A stretch of DNA of 64,000 bases from Bacteroidales bacterium. Its GTDB lineage: Bacteria; Bacteroidota; Bacteroidia; Bacteroidales; UBA932. Where the stretch lies: assembly GCA_017469745.1 (NCBI GenBank), contig JAFUFS010000028.1, positions 89,988 to 153,987 of the forward strand, in the 5' to 3' direction. The notes beneath the pieces were generated by a model. The model was not told where the DNA came from. It did not search any database and saw only the letters and a list, made by a program, of their open reading frames with translations. The position numbers and the translations under genes were made by a program. Shown in pieces: positions 53,101 through 61,402 of this stretch (position 1 is the stretch's first letter; each line of letters begins with the position of its first letter).

Positions 53101-54369
53101 ATGTTCAATACAATCATCGGAGCTGTAGCGACAATAGTTGTCGTAACACTCATTCTGGTTGCCCTTCTTCTCGTGATCAAGGCTAAACTCACCCCGTCCG
53201 GTTCTGTCAGCATCGACATCAACGGCGGCAAGAAGAACCTTGAAGTACCCCTCGGAGGCGACCTTATGCACACCCTTGCAGACCAGGGAATATTCCTCCC
53301 TTCAGCGTGCGGTGGAAAGGCCAACTGCGGCCAGTGCAAGGTCCAGGTCCTCGAAGGCGGCGGAAGCATCCTTCCCACTGAGAAGGGCTTCTTCAACCGC
53401 AAGCAGATCAAGGACGGTTATCGTCTTGGCTGCCAGGTAAAGATCAAGGACAACATCAAGATCCAGGTTCCCGACTCTACCCTCAGCGTCAAGAAGCTTG
53501 AGTGCGAAGTCATCAGCAACGACAACGTCGCTACCTTCATCAAGGAATTCACCGTCAAGCTCCCTGAAGGCGAGAACATCGAGTTCAAGTCCGGAGAGTA
53601 CATCCAGATCGACATTCCCGAGTACGACATCGACTTTGCTGACATCGACGTGGCTCCCGAGTACAGGGGCGACTGGGAGAAGTACGGCTTCTTCGGAATC
53701 AAGGCCAAAAACACCGTTCCTACCATCCGTGCCTACTCCATGGCTTCGTATCCCGCAGAGAAGAACGTCATCAAGCTCAACGTCCGTATCGCCACTCCTC
53801 CTTTCGACAGGAGCCAGCCGAAGGGCGTCTTCAAGATGCTGCCCGTTCCTCCGGGTGTCGCTTCATCCTACGTGTTCACCCGCAAGCCGGGCGACAAGGT
53901 CTGGATCAGCGGACCTTTCGGAGAGTTCCTTCTTCCGAAGGACGATCCCGAGGAGCAGGAATATATCTTCGTGGGTGGTGGTGCCGGTATGGCCCCTCTG
54001 CGCAGCCACATCATGCACCTCTTCAAGACTCTGAAGACCGGCAGGAAGGTGAGCTTCTTCTACGGAGCACGCGCCCTTGTCGAGGCCTTCTACCTGGAGG
54101 ACTTCGCCGAGATCGAGAGGGAGTTCCCGAACTTCAAGTTCTACCTCGCCCTCGACCGTCCGGATCCCGCAGCAGATGCAGCAGGTGTGAAGTACACCCC
54201 TGGTTTCGTCCACAATGTGATGTACGAGACCTACCTCAAGGATCACGAGACCCCGGAGGACATCAAGTACTTCATGTGCGGCCCGCCTATGATGGTTGCT
54301 TCCGTCAACAAGCTGCTTGACAGCCTGGGTGTCCAGCCCGAGAGCATCCTCTACGACAACTTCTCATAG
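53101..54369 (+). CDS. nqrF: Na+-NQR subunit F (NADH-oxidising, 2Fe-2S and FAD)
   Basis: Electron entry subunit of 422 aa. One N-terminal membrane segment (IIGAVATIVVVTLILVALLLVIKAKL) is followed by a plant-type 2Fe-2S ferredoxin domain (SACGGKANCGQCKV, with the fourth Cys in YRLGCQVKI), then a FAD domain with RAYSMASYP, and an NAD-binding domain (FVGGGAGMAPLRSHIMHLF; FYGARALVEAFYLEDF; MCGPPMMVASVNKLLDSLGV). It oxidises NADH and passes electrons to the Fe-S and flavin cofactors. Last gene of the operon. No clear terminator hairpin; a palindromic repeat lies 62 bases downstream. Confidence 0.96.
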   Translation: MFNTIIGAVATIVVVTLILVALLLVIKAKLTPSGSVSIDINGGKKNLEVPLGGDLMHTLADQGIFLPSACGGKANCGQCKVQVLEGGGSILPTEKGFFNRKQIKDGYRLGCQVKIKDNIKIQVPDSTLSVKKLECEVISNDNVATFIKEFTVKLPEGENIEFKSGEYIQIDIPEYDIDFADIDVAPEYRGDWEKYGFFGIKAKNTVPTIRAYSMASYPAEKNVIKLNVRIATPPFDRSQPKGVFKMLPVPPGVASSYVFTRKPGDKVWISGPFGEFLLPKDDPEEQEYIFVGGGAGMAPLRSHIMHLFKTLKTGRKVSFFYGARALVEAFYLEDFAEIEREFPNFKFYLALDRPDPAADAAGVKYTPGFVHNVMYETYLKDHETPEDIKYFMCGPPMMVASVNKLLDSLGVQPESILYDNFS

Positions 54370-54431
54370 TTGAACGTTTATTCTATTAGTCGTCCGTTTT
54401 TCGGAACTATCTGAATATTACTTAATTACGG

Positions 54432-54525
54432 GGCTGGCCAAAAAGATTCTTCGGCAGGTTTTTCCTGCCTCAGAATGACACACAACTGTCATTCTGAACG
54501 AAGTGAAGAATCTTTTTGGTCAGCC
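54432..54525. repeat. Palindromic REP-like element with two inner hairpins
   Basis: Outer arms at 54432-54452 and 54505-54525 pair over 21 bp with one G-T pair (GGCTGGCCAAAAAGATTCTTC and its complement). Inside are two further perfect hairpins: GGCAGG-TTTTT-CCTGCC (54453-54469) and an 11-bp stem TCAGAATGACA/TGTCATTCTGA (54470-54480 and 54487-54497). The block TCATTCTGAACGAAGTGAAG resembles a dispersed repeat seen in many bacterial genomes. It lies between nqrF and the convergent MBL gene and could also end transcription. Confidence 0.75.
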
Positions 54526-54567
54526 TCATATTATATTCATTCACAAACAGTTGCAGAAAACGGTCTG

Positions 54568-55515
54568 CTACTGGAAATAGACTTCGAGTCCGTCGTAGGC
54601 TGCCTTGAGAGGAGCCGGCAATGTGGCATCGAGCTCAGCCTGAGTCGGATGGAGGGTACGTGCCATGTGGGTGAGATAGACCGGCTGGTTCAGCTTCGGC
54701 AGGTAACGTCCCTGACGGGTCAGCATGTGAACCGTCCTGAGGACAGTCTCAACGCTGGAGTGAGTGAATATCCTGAAATCTTCGTCTCCGCCCATGCCCA
54801 TCGTGGCCTCCATTATGATTCCTGTGATAGGTGTTCCCTTCTCGTGAGGGTCGATCCCTACAATCCTCGCTGCGATTGCAGGGATGCCTCCTGTGTCAGT
54901 AGCATAAAGGACCCTAACGTCCTTTTTCTCCACCAGGTACATCATTGTCAGCTCGTTGCGGTCACCTGTCGCATGATTCGCAGGAAGGGCTGTTAGGGTC
55001 AGGCCGTAAGCCGTCGCCTTGTCTCCGGGAGAAAGAGGAATGATTTCAGGAACAGGCTTCCCTGTTTCTGCAGAAGCCTTCTCGAAATCTTTCCTGGCTC
55101 TCTCTATCCAAGTAGAACCGAGGTAGACCCGCTTTACGCCTAGTTCAAGCGCAGCCACAGGATTGTAATGGTCACCATGCGAATGAGTGTAGAATATAAC
55201 CTCCGGATTGATGCCCTCAGGGAGCATGTCGGCGTCTGTAGGAGTGAAATCTATCAAGACAGAATCATCGAGGAGAGCACTGGTAAGCCTGCGAAGATCT
55301 CCCCTTTCGTCCCTGCCCTTCCAGTCTGCAGCACCGGTCCCCAGGAAACGGACTTTCAAAGGTCCCTTGGTGCCTTCCTCAGGCTTGTAATCGACGTCTT
55401 GTTCACCCTTCAGAAAAGGCCCGGCCACTCCGGCAAAGGCCGGCAAGACCGCACCGCCAAGCCCTGCAGCCACCACTGCCCCGGCTCCCTTGTTCAAGAA
55501 TTCTCTCCTGTCCAT
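54568..55515 (-). CDS. Tat-exported metallo-beta-lactamase-fold hydrolase
   Basis: A 315-aa protein with a twin-arginine signal: MDRREFLNKGAGAVVAAGLGGAVLPAFA. The metallo-beta-lactamase-fold signature THSHGDHYNP (H-x-H-x-D-H) gives the metal-binding site; further likely ligands are in PANHATG, LYATDTGG and YLTHMART. The opening strand KVRFLGTGAADW is like PhnP and RNase Z-type MBL proteins. I chose the ATG at 55515 (MDRREF); an in-frame ATG 9 bases upstream is possible. Substrate unknown. Convergent with nqrF; divergent from a CE1-like esterase over a 29-bp palindrome. Confidence 0.85.
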   Translation of the reverse strand: MDRREFLNKGAGAVVAAGLGGAVLPAFAGVAGPFLKGEQDVDYKPEEGTKGPLKVRFLGTGAADWKGRDERGDLRRLTSALLDDSVLIDFTPTDADMLPEGINPEVIFYTHSHGDHYNPVAALELGVKRVYLGSTWIERARKDFEKASAETGKPVPEIIPLSPGDKATAYGLTLTALPANHATGDRNELTMMYLVEKKDVRVLYATDTGGIPAIAARIVGIDPHEKGTPITGIIMEATMGMGGDEDFRIFTHSSVETVLRTVHMLTRQGRYLPKLNQPVYLTHMARTLHPTQAELDATLPAPLKAAYDGLEVYFQ

Positions 55516-55534
55516 ATTTAGCATTGATGTTTCT

Positions 55535-55563
55535 CAATATTACGAAAAATCTTTGTAATATTG
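55535..55563. promoter_or_regulatory. Perfect inverted repeat in the divergent promoter region
   Basis: CAATATTAC at 55535-55543 and GTAATATTG at 55555-55563 form a perfect 9-bp dyad with 11 nt between. It lies midway between the MBL gene and the CE1-like esterase gene. Each arm contains TAATATTG on one strand, one base off the TAnnTTTG -7 element. It could be an operator or two face-to-face promoters. Confidence 0.5.
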
Positions 55564-55595
55564 TATAAGAAACTCTAGCAACATATTCTTAAGAC

Positions 55596-56504
55596 ATGAT
55601 CAACTCTTCGAAACTGGCGGGAAAGATCTCCCTGATTGTGATAGCCCTGGTGCTCTGCTCTTCTGCATTCGCGCAGGACAAGACTCCCGTGGAACTGAAA
55701 TGCTCCCACGAAACGATGAAACACCGCGGAGTGGAAAGGGAATACTACCTCTACCAGCCCTCTGGTCTGGATAAGGGCGCTCCTCTGGTGATTTGCCTCC
55801 ATGGCTACACAGGATCTGCAATCGGCGGAAAGTCAGCTCTCATGGATGTCGCCGACAAACACGGATTCGCCGTCTGCTACCCGCAGGGACTTCGTGACCC
55901 CAAGGGCAAGACCGGCTGGAACGTGGGTTATCCTCCCCAGGAGGGCATGAAGACCGATGATGTCGACTTCGTCGTAAAGCTCGTGAAGCACTTGCAGAAG
56001 GAATATGGTTTCAGCCGTGAGAACACCTTCCTAACCGGAATGTCGAACGGTGGAGAAATGTGCTATCTGTTCGCGCAGAAGAGGCCTGAGACATTCAAAG
56101 CCATTGCCTCGATCGCAGGACTGACTCTCACCAACATGATGCCGCTTAAATACAAGAAGCCGATCCCCTTCATGGAGGTTCACGGCACCCAGGATCACAC
56201 CTCAGAATGGACCGGAGATCCTTTCAACGAGGGCGGCTGGGGAGCCTATCTGGCTGTCCCTGTGAGCATCAGCCACATAGTGGTAGCCAACGGCTGTATA
56301 AGCGAGACAATTACCGAGCTTCCTCGCCGTGAGGGCCGCAACCAGGTAATCCTGCATCACTTCCAGAACGGCAAGCCTGCTTTCAAGGGCGGCCCTTCAG
56401 CCGACGTACTCCTCTATGAAGTGATAGGCGGCAATCACAGCTGGTCCGACAAGGACATGGACACCTGCGAAGCTATCTGGGACTTTTTCAGCAGATACCT
56501 ATGA
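55596..56504 (+). CDS. CE1-like esterase / PHB depolymerase-type alpha/beta hydrolase
   Basis: Exported hydrolase of 302 aa. Signal peptide at about 1-26 (ending AFAQ). The fold of family CE1 and PHB-depolymerase-like enzymes: oxyanion motif LVICLHGYTGSA, nucleophile elbow FLTGMSNGGEMCY (Ser), catalytic Asp near EVHGTQDHTSEW, and His in IGGNHSWSDKD. Could be a feruloyl or acetyl esterase acting on plant glycans; substrate is not visible. The stop overlaps the next start by 4 bases. Confidence 0.88.
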   Translation: MINSSKLAGKISLIVIALVLCSSAFAQDKTPVELKCSHETMKHRGVEREYYLYQPSGLDKGAPLVICLHGYTGSAIGGKSALMDVADKHGFAVCYPQGLRDPKGKTGWNVGYPPQEGMKTDDVDFVVKLVKHLQKEYGFSRENTFLTGMSNGGEMCYLFAQKRPETFKAIASIAGLTLTNMMPLKYKKPIPFMEVHGTQDHTSEWTGDPFNEGGWGAYLAVPVSISHIVVANGCISETITELPRREGRNQVILHHFQNGKPAFKGGPSADVLLYEVIGGNHSWSDKDMDTCEAIWDFFSRYL

Positions 56505-57013
56505 TTGACAGGAACACACAGATGATGGATGCCGGAATGAGGCTGTTCGACTCTGAGAAGCCATATGGCACCGTTCTCGGCGGTCTTAAGACGGAGCTGG
56601 CTCAATATGGAAATGTGCTTAGGACAAATGAAATCGAAGAAGACCTACTGCCGCCATCCGCTGCCGGCTGCGACCTGTTCCTCGACAGGTCGACCAGATA
56701 CAAGTGGAAATATATTGCCTGCACCCTGGAGGATGCCGGAATCGTAGGTAAGACTCCTGACGGAGAGGACATCCACCGCTACGCGGCTTCCCTCAAGGAA
56801 GGCAACAAGAACAGCAATGTAGGTCTGTATGTTTCGCTGGCCTTGATCCTGATCTGGGCCATGCTGGGATGGTTCATCTCCAATGGAAGCGGACTCATCG
56901 TGCTGGTCTTCCTCGCTGTCGGAGTGTTCGGAGCATGGCGCATGCTCAAGCCAAGCAAGGACAACACCAGGCTCGTTGGACAGCTCCTGGACATCTTTGC
57001 CCAGGGCAAGTAA
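56501..57013 (+). CDS. Small protein with two C-terminal membrane segments, unknown function
   Basis: A 170-aa protein with a soluble N-terminal half (about 1-105, including TRYKWKYIACTLEDAGIVGKTPDGEDIHRY) and two adjacent membrane segments (VGLYVSLALILIWAMLGWFIS and GLIVLVFLAVGVFGAWRML). No family recognised. Its start overlaps the esterase stop (ATGA), suggesting coupled translation. Convergent with the acyl-CoA ligase gene, 3 bases away. Confidence 0.75.
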   Translation: MIDRNTQMMDAGMRLFDSEKPYGTVLGGLKTELAQYGNVLRTNEIEEDLLPPSAAGCDLFLDRSTRYKWKYIACTLEDAGIVGKTPDGEDIHRYAASLKEGNKNSNVGLYVSLALILIWAMLGWFISNGSGLIVLVFLAVGVFGAWRMLKPSKDNTRLVGQLLDIFAQGK

Positions 57014-57016
57014 GCC

Positions 57017-58666
57017 CTAGTTCTTTACACGACGGATCTTGCCGCTGATAGTCTTAGGCAGTTCGTCGACGAATTCAATGACTCTGGGATATTTGTACGG
57101 AGCAGTGGTCCGCTTGACGAATGTCTGTATTTCCTTCGCCAGTTCAGGGCCGGCCTGGGAACGGTAATCCTTCGTGAGAACAACCGTAGCCTTGACCAGG
57201 AACCCTCTCAAGGGATCAGGCACACCGGTAACTGCACATTCCACCACAGCCGGATGCATCATAAGGACGCTCTCGACTTCAAAGGGGCTGACCCGGTAGC
57301 CAGAAGTCTTGATGATGTCGTCATTCCTGCCTACAAACCAGAAATATCCGTCCTCATCCCGCCATGCAAGGTCGCAGGTATGATACCATCCGTCACGCCA
57401 GACCTTGGCTGTCCTTTCAGGATCTCCAAGATAGCCCTTGAAAAGTCCGCAGGGCTTGCCGTCCCTGACGTTCACACAGATTTCTCCGATCTCCCTGTCC
57501 TCGACAGGGGTTCCGTCCTCCCTCAGCAAGGCTATCTTGTACTGAGGAGAAGGGATGCCCATGCTCCCAGGCTTTGGTTCCATCCATGGGAAGGTCCCGA
57601 GCAGGAGGGTAGACTCAGTCTGGCCATATCCTTCATGAATCTTCAAGCCCGCCTTCTCTAGCATTGTGTCATAGACTACTGAATTGAGGGCCTCGCCGGC
57701 AGTACAGAGATGTTCCAAGGAAGACAGGTCGTATTTCCCAAGATCCTCCTGGATCAGGAAACGGAGTATGGTAGGCGGCGCGCAGAGCGAGGTGATCTTG
57801 TTTTTTCCTATAAGCTCAAGGATGTCCTCGGCCTTGAATCGGGCATGGTCGTAAACGAAGAGGGCTGCTCCTGCAAGCCATTGTCCATAGAGTTTTCCCC
57901 AGGCAGCCTTGCCCCACCCTGTGTCTGCTATCGTCAGATGCAGGCTTCCAGGCCTGAGGTTATGCCAGAAGGCCCCGGTAGCCAGATGGCCAAGAGGATA
58001 TGTCCGATCGTGCGCAACCATTTTCGGTTCCCCGGATGTACCGCTTGTGAAATACATGAGCATGATGTCATCATTCGTCCCCTTGTCCTCAGGACGTATG
58101 AAGGCCGGGGCCTTATTCCACTCTCCATGAAGGTCATGGAAGCCTTCCGGGACCTCAGGGCCTACGCTGACAAGGGAAACAGGCACACTGCCGTCCGCAT
58201 TGCACTTTTGAATAGCCATCTCCACGTTGCCCAGGATATATGGATCTCCAGCGCAGATAATCGCCTTTATTCCTGCCTTCTCAATCCTGTACACTATATC
58301 ATGATCGGTCAGCAGATGGGTTGCAGGGATGGCCACGGCGCCAATCTTGTGCAAGGCCAGCATCGTAACCCAGAACTCGTAGCGGCGGCCGAGGATCAGC
58401 ATGACCATGTCACCCTTACCTATTCCCAACGACATATAATAAGATGCCGCTTTGTCGGACATGTCTTTCATATCCTTGAAAGTGAATCTGCGGCACTCTC
58501 CCTGGTCGTTTGTCCATAGCAAGGCAAGTTTGCCGGGTTCTTCTGCTGCCCATGCATCCATCACATCATAGGCGAAATTGAATCCCTCAGGGACGCGCAG
58601 CTTGTAATTGGCTCTGAAATCCTCAATGCTCCCGAAACTTGTCTTCTCCAGAAATCTTTCAATCAT
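57017..58666 (-). CDS. AMP-forming acyl-CoA synthetase (medium-chain/acetyl type)
   Basis: ANL-family ligase of 549 aa. ATP-binding P-loop: MLMYFTSGTSGEPKMVAHD. A5 motif: HEGYGQTESTLL. A7 region: TCDLAWRDEDGYFWFVGRNDDIIKTSGYRVSPFEVESVL. Catalytic Lys near the end: PKTISGKIRRV (Lys in SGKIRR). The order and the start (IEDFRANYKLRVPEGFNFAYDVMDAWA) resemble medium-chain acyl-CoA synthetases. It activates a carboxylic acid with ATP and CoA. Exact acid unknown. Divergent from an AraC regulator that may control it. Confidence 0.9.
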   Translation of the reverse strand: MIERFLEKTSFGSIEDFRANYKLRVPEGFNFAYDVMDAWAAEEPGKLALLWTNDQGECRRFTFKDMKDMSDKAASYYMSLGIGKGDMVMLILGRRYEFWVTMLALHKIGAVAIPATHLLTDHDIVYRIEKAGIKAIICAGDPYILGNVEMAIQKCNADGSVPVSLVSVGPEVPEGFHDLHGEWNKAPAFIRPEDKGTNDDIMLMYFTSGTSGEPKMVAHDRTYPLGHLATGAFWHNLRPGSLHLTIADTGWGKAAWGKLYGQWLAGAALFVYDHARFKAEDILELIGKNKITSLCAPPTILRFLIQEDLGKYDLSSLEHLCTAGEALNSVVYDTMLEKAGLKIHEGYGQTESTLLLGTFPWMEPKPGSMGIPSPQYKIALLREDGTPVEDREIGEICVNVRDGKPCGLFKGYLGDPERTAKVWRDGWYHTCDLAWRDEDGYFWFVGRNDDIIKTSGYRVSPFEVESVLMMHPAVVECAVTGVPDPLRGFLVKATVVLTKDYRSQAGPELAKEIQTFVKRTTAPYKYPRVIEFVDELPKTISGKIRRVKN

Positions 58667-58687
58667 AAGTTTGTTTTTTTAGTGCGC

Positions 58688-58695
58688 CGAAAGTA
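58688..58695 (-). promoter_or_regulatory. Possible -7 element of the acyl-CoA synthetase promoter
   Basis: TACTTTCG on the minus strand, 21 nt before the start codon, is one base off TAnnTTTG. Weak evidence. Confidence 0.35.
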
Positions 58696-58748
58696 GTCGA
58701 TTTCGTTCGAAGAAGAAAATAAACGAGGAAAATGGGTGCTTTTTGTGA

Positions 58749-58776
58749 GAATATTGAACATTTTCACCCAATATTC
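58749..58776. promoter_or_regulatory. Inverted repeat operator candidate between the acyl-CoA synthetase and AraC genes
   Basis: GAATATTG at 58749-58756 and CAATATTC at 58769-58776 form a perfect 8-bp dyad with 12 nt between. It covers the -33 region of the promoter at 58781, in the 145-bp divergent region, and is a likely regulator binding site. Confidence 0.6.
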
Positions 58777-58780
58777 AAGG

Positions 58781-58788
58781 TATTTTTG
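58781..58788 (+). promoter_or_regulatory. -7 element of the AraC regulator gene
   Basis: TATTTTTG, 23 nt before the start codon, matches TAnnTTTG exactly. Its -33 region is occupied by the inverted repeat at 58749-58776. Confidence 0.6.
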
Positions 58789-58811
58789 TTCATTTTTCCC
58801 AAATTAGCAGT

Positions 58812-59747
58812 ATGAAAGAGAATGTAAGCACCCTTAGGCTCGACATGGTTCCCGCCATGGCCAGGACCCTGTCATTGAAAGACGAGGTGGTTATTTCGGA
58901 CAATCTGGACAGCAGGGTGCCGGGTGGAATAGCTTCCCGGCTGAAAAAAAGGCTTCCGACCAGGACACTCCGGCCTCATGGGATGACTTTCCCCTACAGG
59001 GTGGCATTCCACTCGATCCTATTCGTAGAATCAGGAAGGGTGGATTGCAGGATCAACATGAAAGACTATAGGATCGAAGGGTGCTCGATCTTCCTGGCAG
59101 CATCCGGAATCGTCCTCGACTCCCTTGAATATCAAGCCGGCACGCGCTTCCTGATAATCGCTTACAGCGATGCAGGCGGCCTGCTTCCGGCCACTTCAAG
59201 GTCATCCAGGATCATCCTTGCCGCCACCTACTCTCCCCTACTCCTGCCGGTCGACTCCGGCCGCATGGACAGGCATCTACAATTGCTCAGGGTCGTGCAG
59301 CATGTTGCAGAAGGAGGACCTGACTACTCATTCAGAGAAGACATTGTCGAAGGTTTTGCAAAGGTCATTGCCGGAGGTATCGCCAGGATCATAATCGAAA
59401 GGAGTGGCAGCAGGAGACCCTCGGGGCGAAGACCTGCCCTCCTCCGCCAGTTCATCTCACTGGTTCAGAAGAATTGTGACCGCCACCGTGACCTGGAATT
59501 CTATGCCAACGAATTGTGCATCACTCCGAAATACCTTTCCCGGATCGTGAGCGAGCAGTCAGGAAGGGTCGCGACCGAGATCATCAGGGAATATGTGATC
59601 GCAGAGGCACGGCTCCTTCTAAGCAGCGGGGAATACAACGTCCAGCAGGTCAGCAACTTGATGGGTTTCCCGAATGCCTCCAGCTTCGGGAGGTATTTCC
59701 TTAAAGCCACAGGGATGACTCCGCGCCAGTTCCGGCTCTCCGTGTAA
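58812..59747 (+). CDS. AraC-family transcriptional regulator
   Basis: Cytosolic regulator of 311 aa. The N-terminal half (about 55-125) is a cupin-like sensing domain (FHSILFVESGRVDCRINMKDYRIEGCSIFLAASGIVL). The C-terminal 90 residues hold two helix-turn-helix motifs (LEFYANELCITPKYLSRIVSEQSG; VQQVSNLMGFPNASSFGRYFLKATGMTPRQFR), the AraC/XylS signature. It lies divergent to the acyl-CoA ligase gene with a dyad between them. It probably controls itself, the ligase, or both; the ligand is unknown. Confidence 0.92.
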   Translation: MKENVSTLRLDMVPAMARTLSLKDEVVISDNLDSRVPGGIASRLKKRLPTRTLRPHGMTFPYRVAFHSILFVESGRVDCRINMKDYRIEGCSIFLAASGIVLDSLEYQAGTRFLIIAYSDAGGLLPATSRSSRIILAATYSPLLLPVDSGRMDRHLQLLRVVQHVAEGGPDYSFREDIVEGFAKVIAGGIARIIIERSGSRRPSGRRPALLRQFISLVQKNCDRHRDLEFYANELCITPKYLSRIVSEQSGRVATEIIREYVIAEARLLLSSGEYNVQQVSNLMGFPNASSFGRYFLKATGMTPRQFRLSV

Positions 59748-59748
59748 T

Positions 59749-61158
59749 TCAATTCTGGTCGATTGCCTTGGCGGCGGACTGCCCGGCCAGGTAGCCGGTG
59801 GAGAAGGCACACTGAAGATTGTAGCCGCCAGTGTCGCAATCCATGTCAAGGACTTCGCCGCAGAAGTAAAGTCCGTTCTGGAGCTTGGACTCCATGCTCT
59901 TGGCAGTCACCTCGTCAATTGAGATTCCTCCTGCTGTGATCACGCAGCGCTCGTAACCCACGAAGCCGATTATCTCGAACTTCCAGTCCTTCAAAGTCTT
60001 GGCAAGGAGTTTAAGATCCACGTCATAGAACCTTTTCGGAGGCCTGTGGAAGCGTCCCTGGGAAGGAGTCGTCTTGATGGACGTCTTCAGGATGTCAGGG
60101 TTCCAGGCCTGGAAACCAGGAATCAGTTCCCAAGGCATTAGCTTTCCAAGGAGGATCCTGTACATCTCTTTGCCGTTTATTCCGCGACCATCCTTGGCCT
60201 GGCGGGTCCTGGGATCGTTCTTGATTGCTTCCCAAAGGGACCTTACCCTTTCTGAAAGATCCTCCTGAGGGACTCCGGGCTTAAGGTCGAGCGAAAAGCC
60301 GACCCTGCCGCCGTTCATCAATGTCTTCACGCATTTACGGCTGACCTGGAAACCGATAGGACCTTCTATTCCTCCGTCAGTGAAATCAATGTCTCCGAAT
60401 TCGGTCTCGGACGCTCCTCCGTCGTAGATTACAGTAAGATTGACGTTCTTGAGCTTGGCTCCATGCAAGGCTTCTCCGCTTCCGGTCATGGGAGTCGTGC
60501 GGTCTACGTGTCCCTTCATCGTCTCGTCCATCTTCTCTATGACCTTGTACCCCTTAGGGACGAGGGCAGTAAGAGACGGGAAACAAGGAGTCACATTATG
60601 CCCGAAGAAACCAGCCCACCTGTAACCGTCTCCGGTTGAACCTGTCATCGGATAGGAAAGGCCTCCCGTCGCGATGATGAGTTTGTCACACTCGAAGGTC
60701 TCACCGTTGGTGCACCTTATGGAGAAGCCGGGCCTGATGTCCTCAACCTCCCTTTCGGTGAGCAGTGTGACGCCATGACGGAGCACGGTCTCGACCATGG
60801 TGTCAAGCACGTCAGAAGCCCTGTGGGAATATGGAAACGCCCGGTCTCCCCTCTCCACGATGGTCTCAAGCCCGTTGCTTTCAAGGAAGCCGATCATGTC
60901 CTCCGGTGTGAAGTTGTAGAATGCCGGCTTTACGAAATTCGGATTCGTACGAATATGCCTGGAAAAGTCGTTCCACTCCTTGAGGTTGGTGAAATTGCAG
61001 CGTCCTTTGCCGGTGAAAAGTATCTTGCGGCCCGGTCTGGGCATTTTTTCCAGGATAGTAACCCTGGCACGGCTTCCTGCAGGAAGGGCTTTCACCGCCC
61101 CGTAAGCAGCCATGAGACCGGCAGCACCGCCGCCTATTATGATTATCTCTGATTTCAT
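59749..61158 (-). CDS. HI0933/YhiN-family flavoprotein (NAD(P)/FAD-dependent oxidoreductase)
   Basis: Cytosolic flavoprotein of 469 aa. The FAD-binding dinucleotide motif is IIIIGGGAAGLMAAYGA at the N-terminus, followed by RPGRKILFTGKGRCNFTN, a YhiN/HI0933 family signature, and GGLSYPMTGSTGDGYRWA. The C-terminus has FVGYERCVITAGGISIDEVTAKSMESK and GLYFCGEVLDMDCDTGGYNLQCAFSTGYLAGQSAA, typical of the family. I chose the ATG at 61158; an in-frame ATG 21 bases upstream is also possible. Enzymatic role unknown in most organisms. Convergent with the AraC gene. Confidence 0.92.
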   Translation of the reverse strand: MKSEIIIIGGGAAGLMAAYGAVKALPAGSRARVTILEKMPRPGRKILFTGKGRCNFTNLKEWNDFSRHIRTNPNFVKPAFYNFTPEDMIGFLESNGLETIVERGDRAFPYSHRASDVLDTMVETVLRHGVTLLTEREVEDIRPGFSIRCTNGETFECDKLIIATGGLSYPMTGSTGDGYRWAGFFGHNVTPCFPSLTALVPKGYKVIEKMDETMKGHVDRTTPMTGSGEALHGAKLKNVNLTVIYDGGASETEFGDIDFTDGGIEGPIGFQVSRKCVKTLMNGGRVGFSLDLKPGVPQEDLSERVRSLWEAIKNDPRTRQAKDGRGINGKEMYRILLGKLMPWELIPGFQAWNPDILKTSIKTTPSQGRFHRPPKRFYDVDLKLLAKTLKDWKFEIIGFVGYERCVITAGGISIDEVTAKSMESKLQNGLYFCGEVLDMDCDTGGYNLQCAFSTGYLAGQSAAKAIDQN

Positions 61159-61207
61159 CTTTTTGGATTGCTGCTGCAAATTTAGTCTTAACTTCCGAAA
61201 AAATCAT

Positions 61208-61215
61208 TATATTTG
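61208..61215 (+). promoter_or_regulatory. -7 element of the tRNA-Thr promoter
   Basis: TATATTTG, ending 27 nt before the mature tRNA 5' end, matches TAnnTTTG. The -33 region has no clear TTTG. Confidence 0.55.
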
Positions 61216-61242
61216 CAGTCCATTTCCTCGAGAAATGTCCAG

Positions 61243-61315
61243 GCCACTTTAGCTCAGTCGGTAGAGCAGCGCATTCGTAACGCGCAGGTCAACAGTTCAA
61301 GTCTGTTAAGTGGCT
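61243..61315 (+). tRNA. tRNA-Thr(CGT)
   Basis: A 73-nt cloverleaf without encoded CCA. Acceptor GCCACTT/AAGTGGC, D arm GCTCAGTCGGTAGAGC, anticodon loop TTCGTAA (anticodon CGT) with stem GCGCA/CGCGC whose innermost pair is an A-C mismatch, T arm ACAGTTCAAGTCTGT. Monocistronic. Confidence 0.93.
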
Positions 61316-61339
61316 CAAAATTAACGATTTAGCGCAGCT

Positions 61340-61402
61340 GATCCGTTTTTCGCAACTCGCTAGAGTAAATAGCTATTCATTAAGCATTTGCGAAAAACGA
61401 TC
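61340..61402. repeat. Inverted repeat with apical palindrome, downstream of tRNA-Thr
   Basis: GATCCGTTTTTCGCAA at 61340-61355 pairs with TTGCGAAAAACGATC at 61388-61402, with a one-base bulge. Between them is a palindromic AATAGCTATT (about 61368-61377). It overlaps the stop codon of the TonB-receptor gene and may serve as a bidirectional terminator. Confidence 0.55.

Noticed and set aside
54432-54525. CRISPR repeat
   Set aside because: There are no repeated units with spacers and no cas genes; the arms are inverted, as in REP elements.
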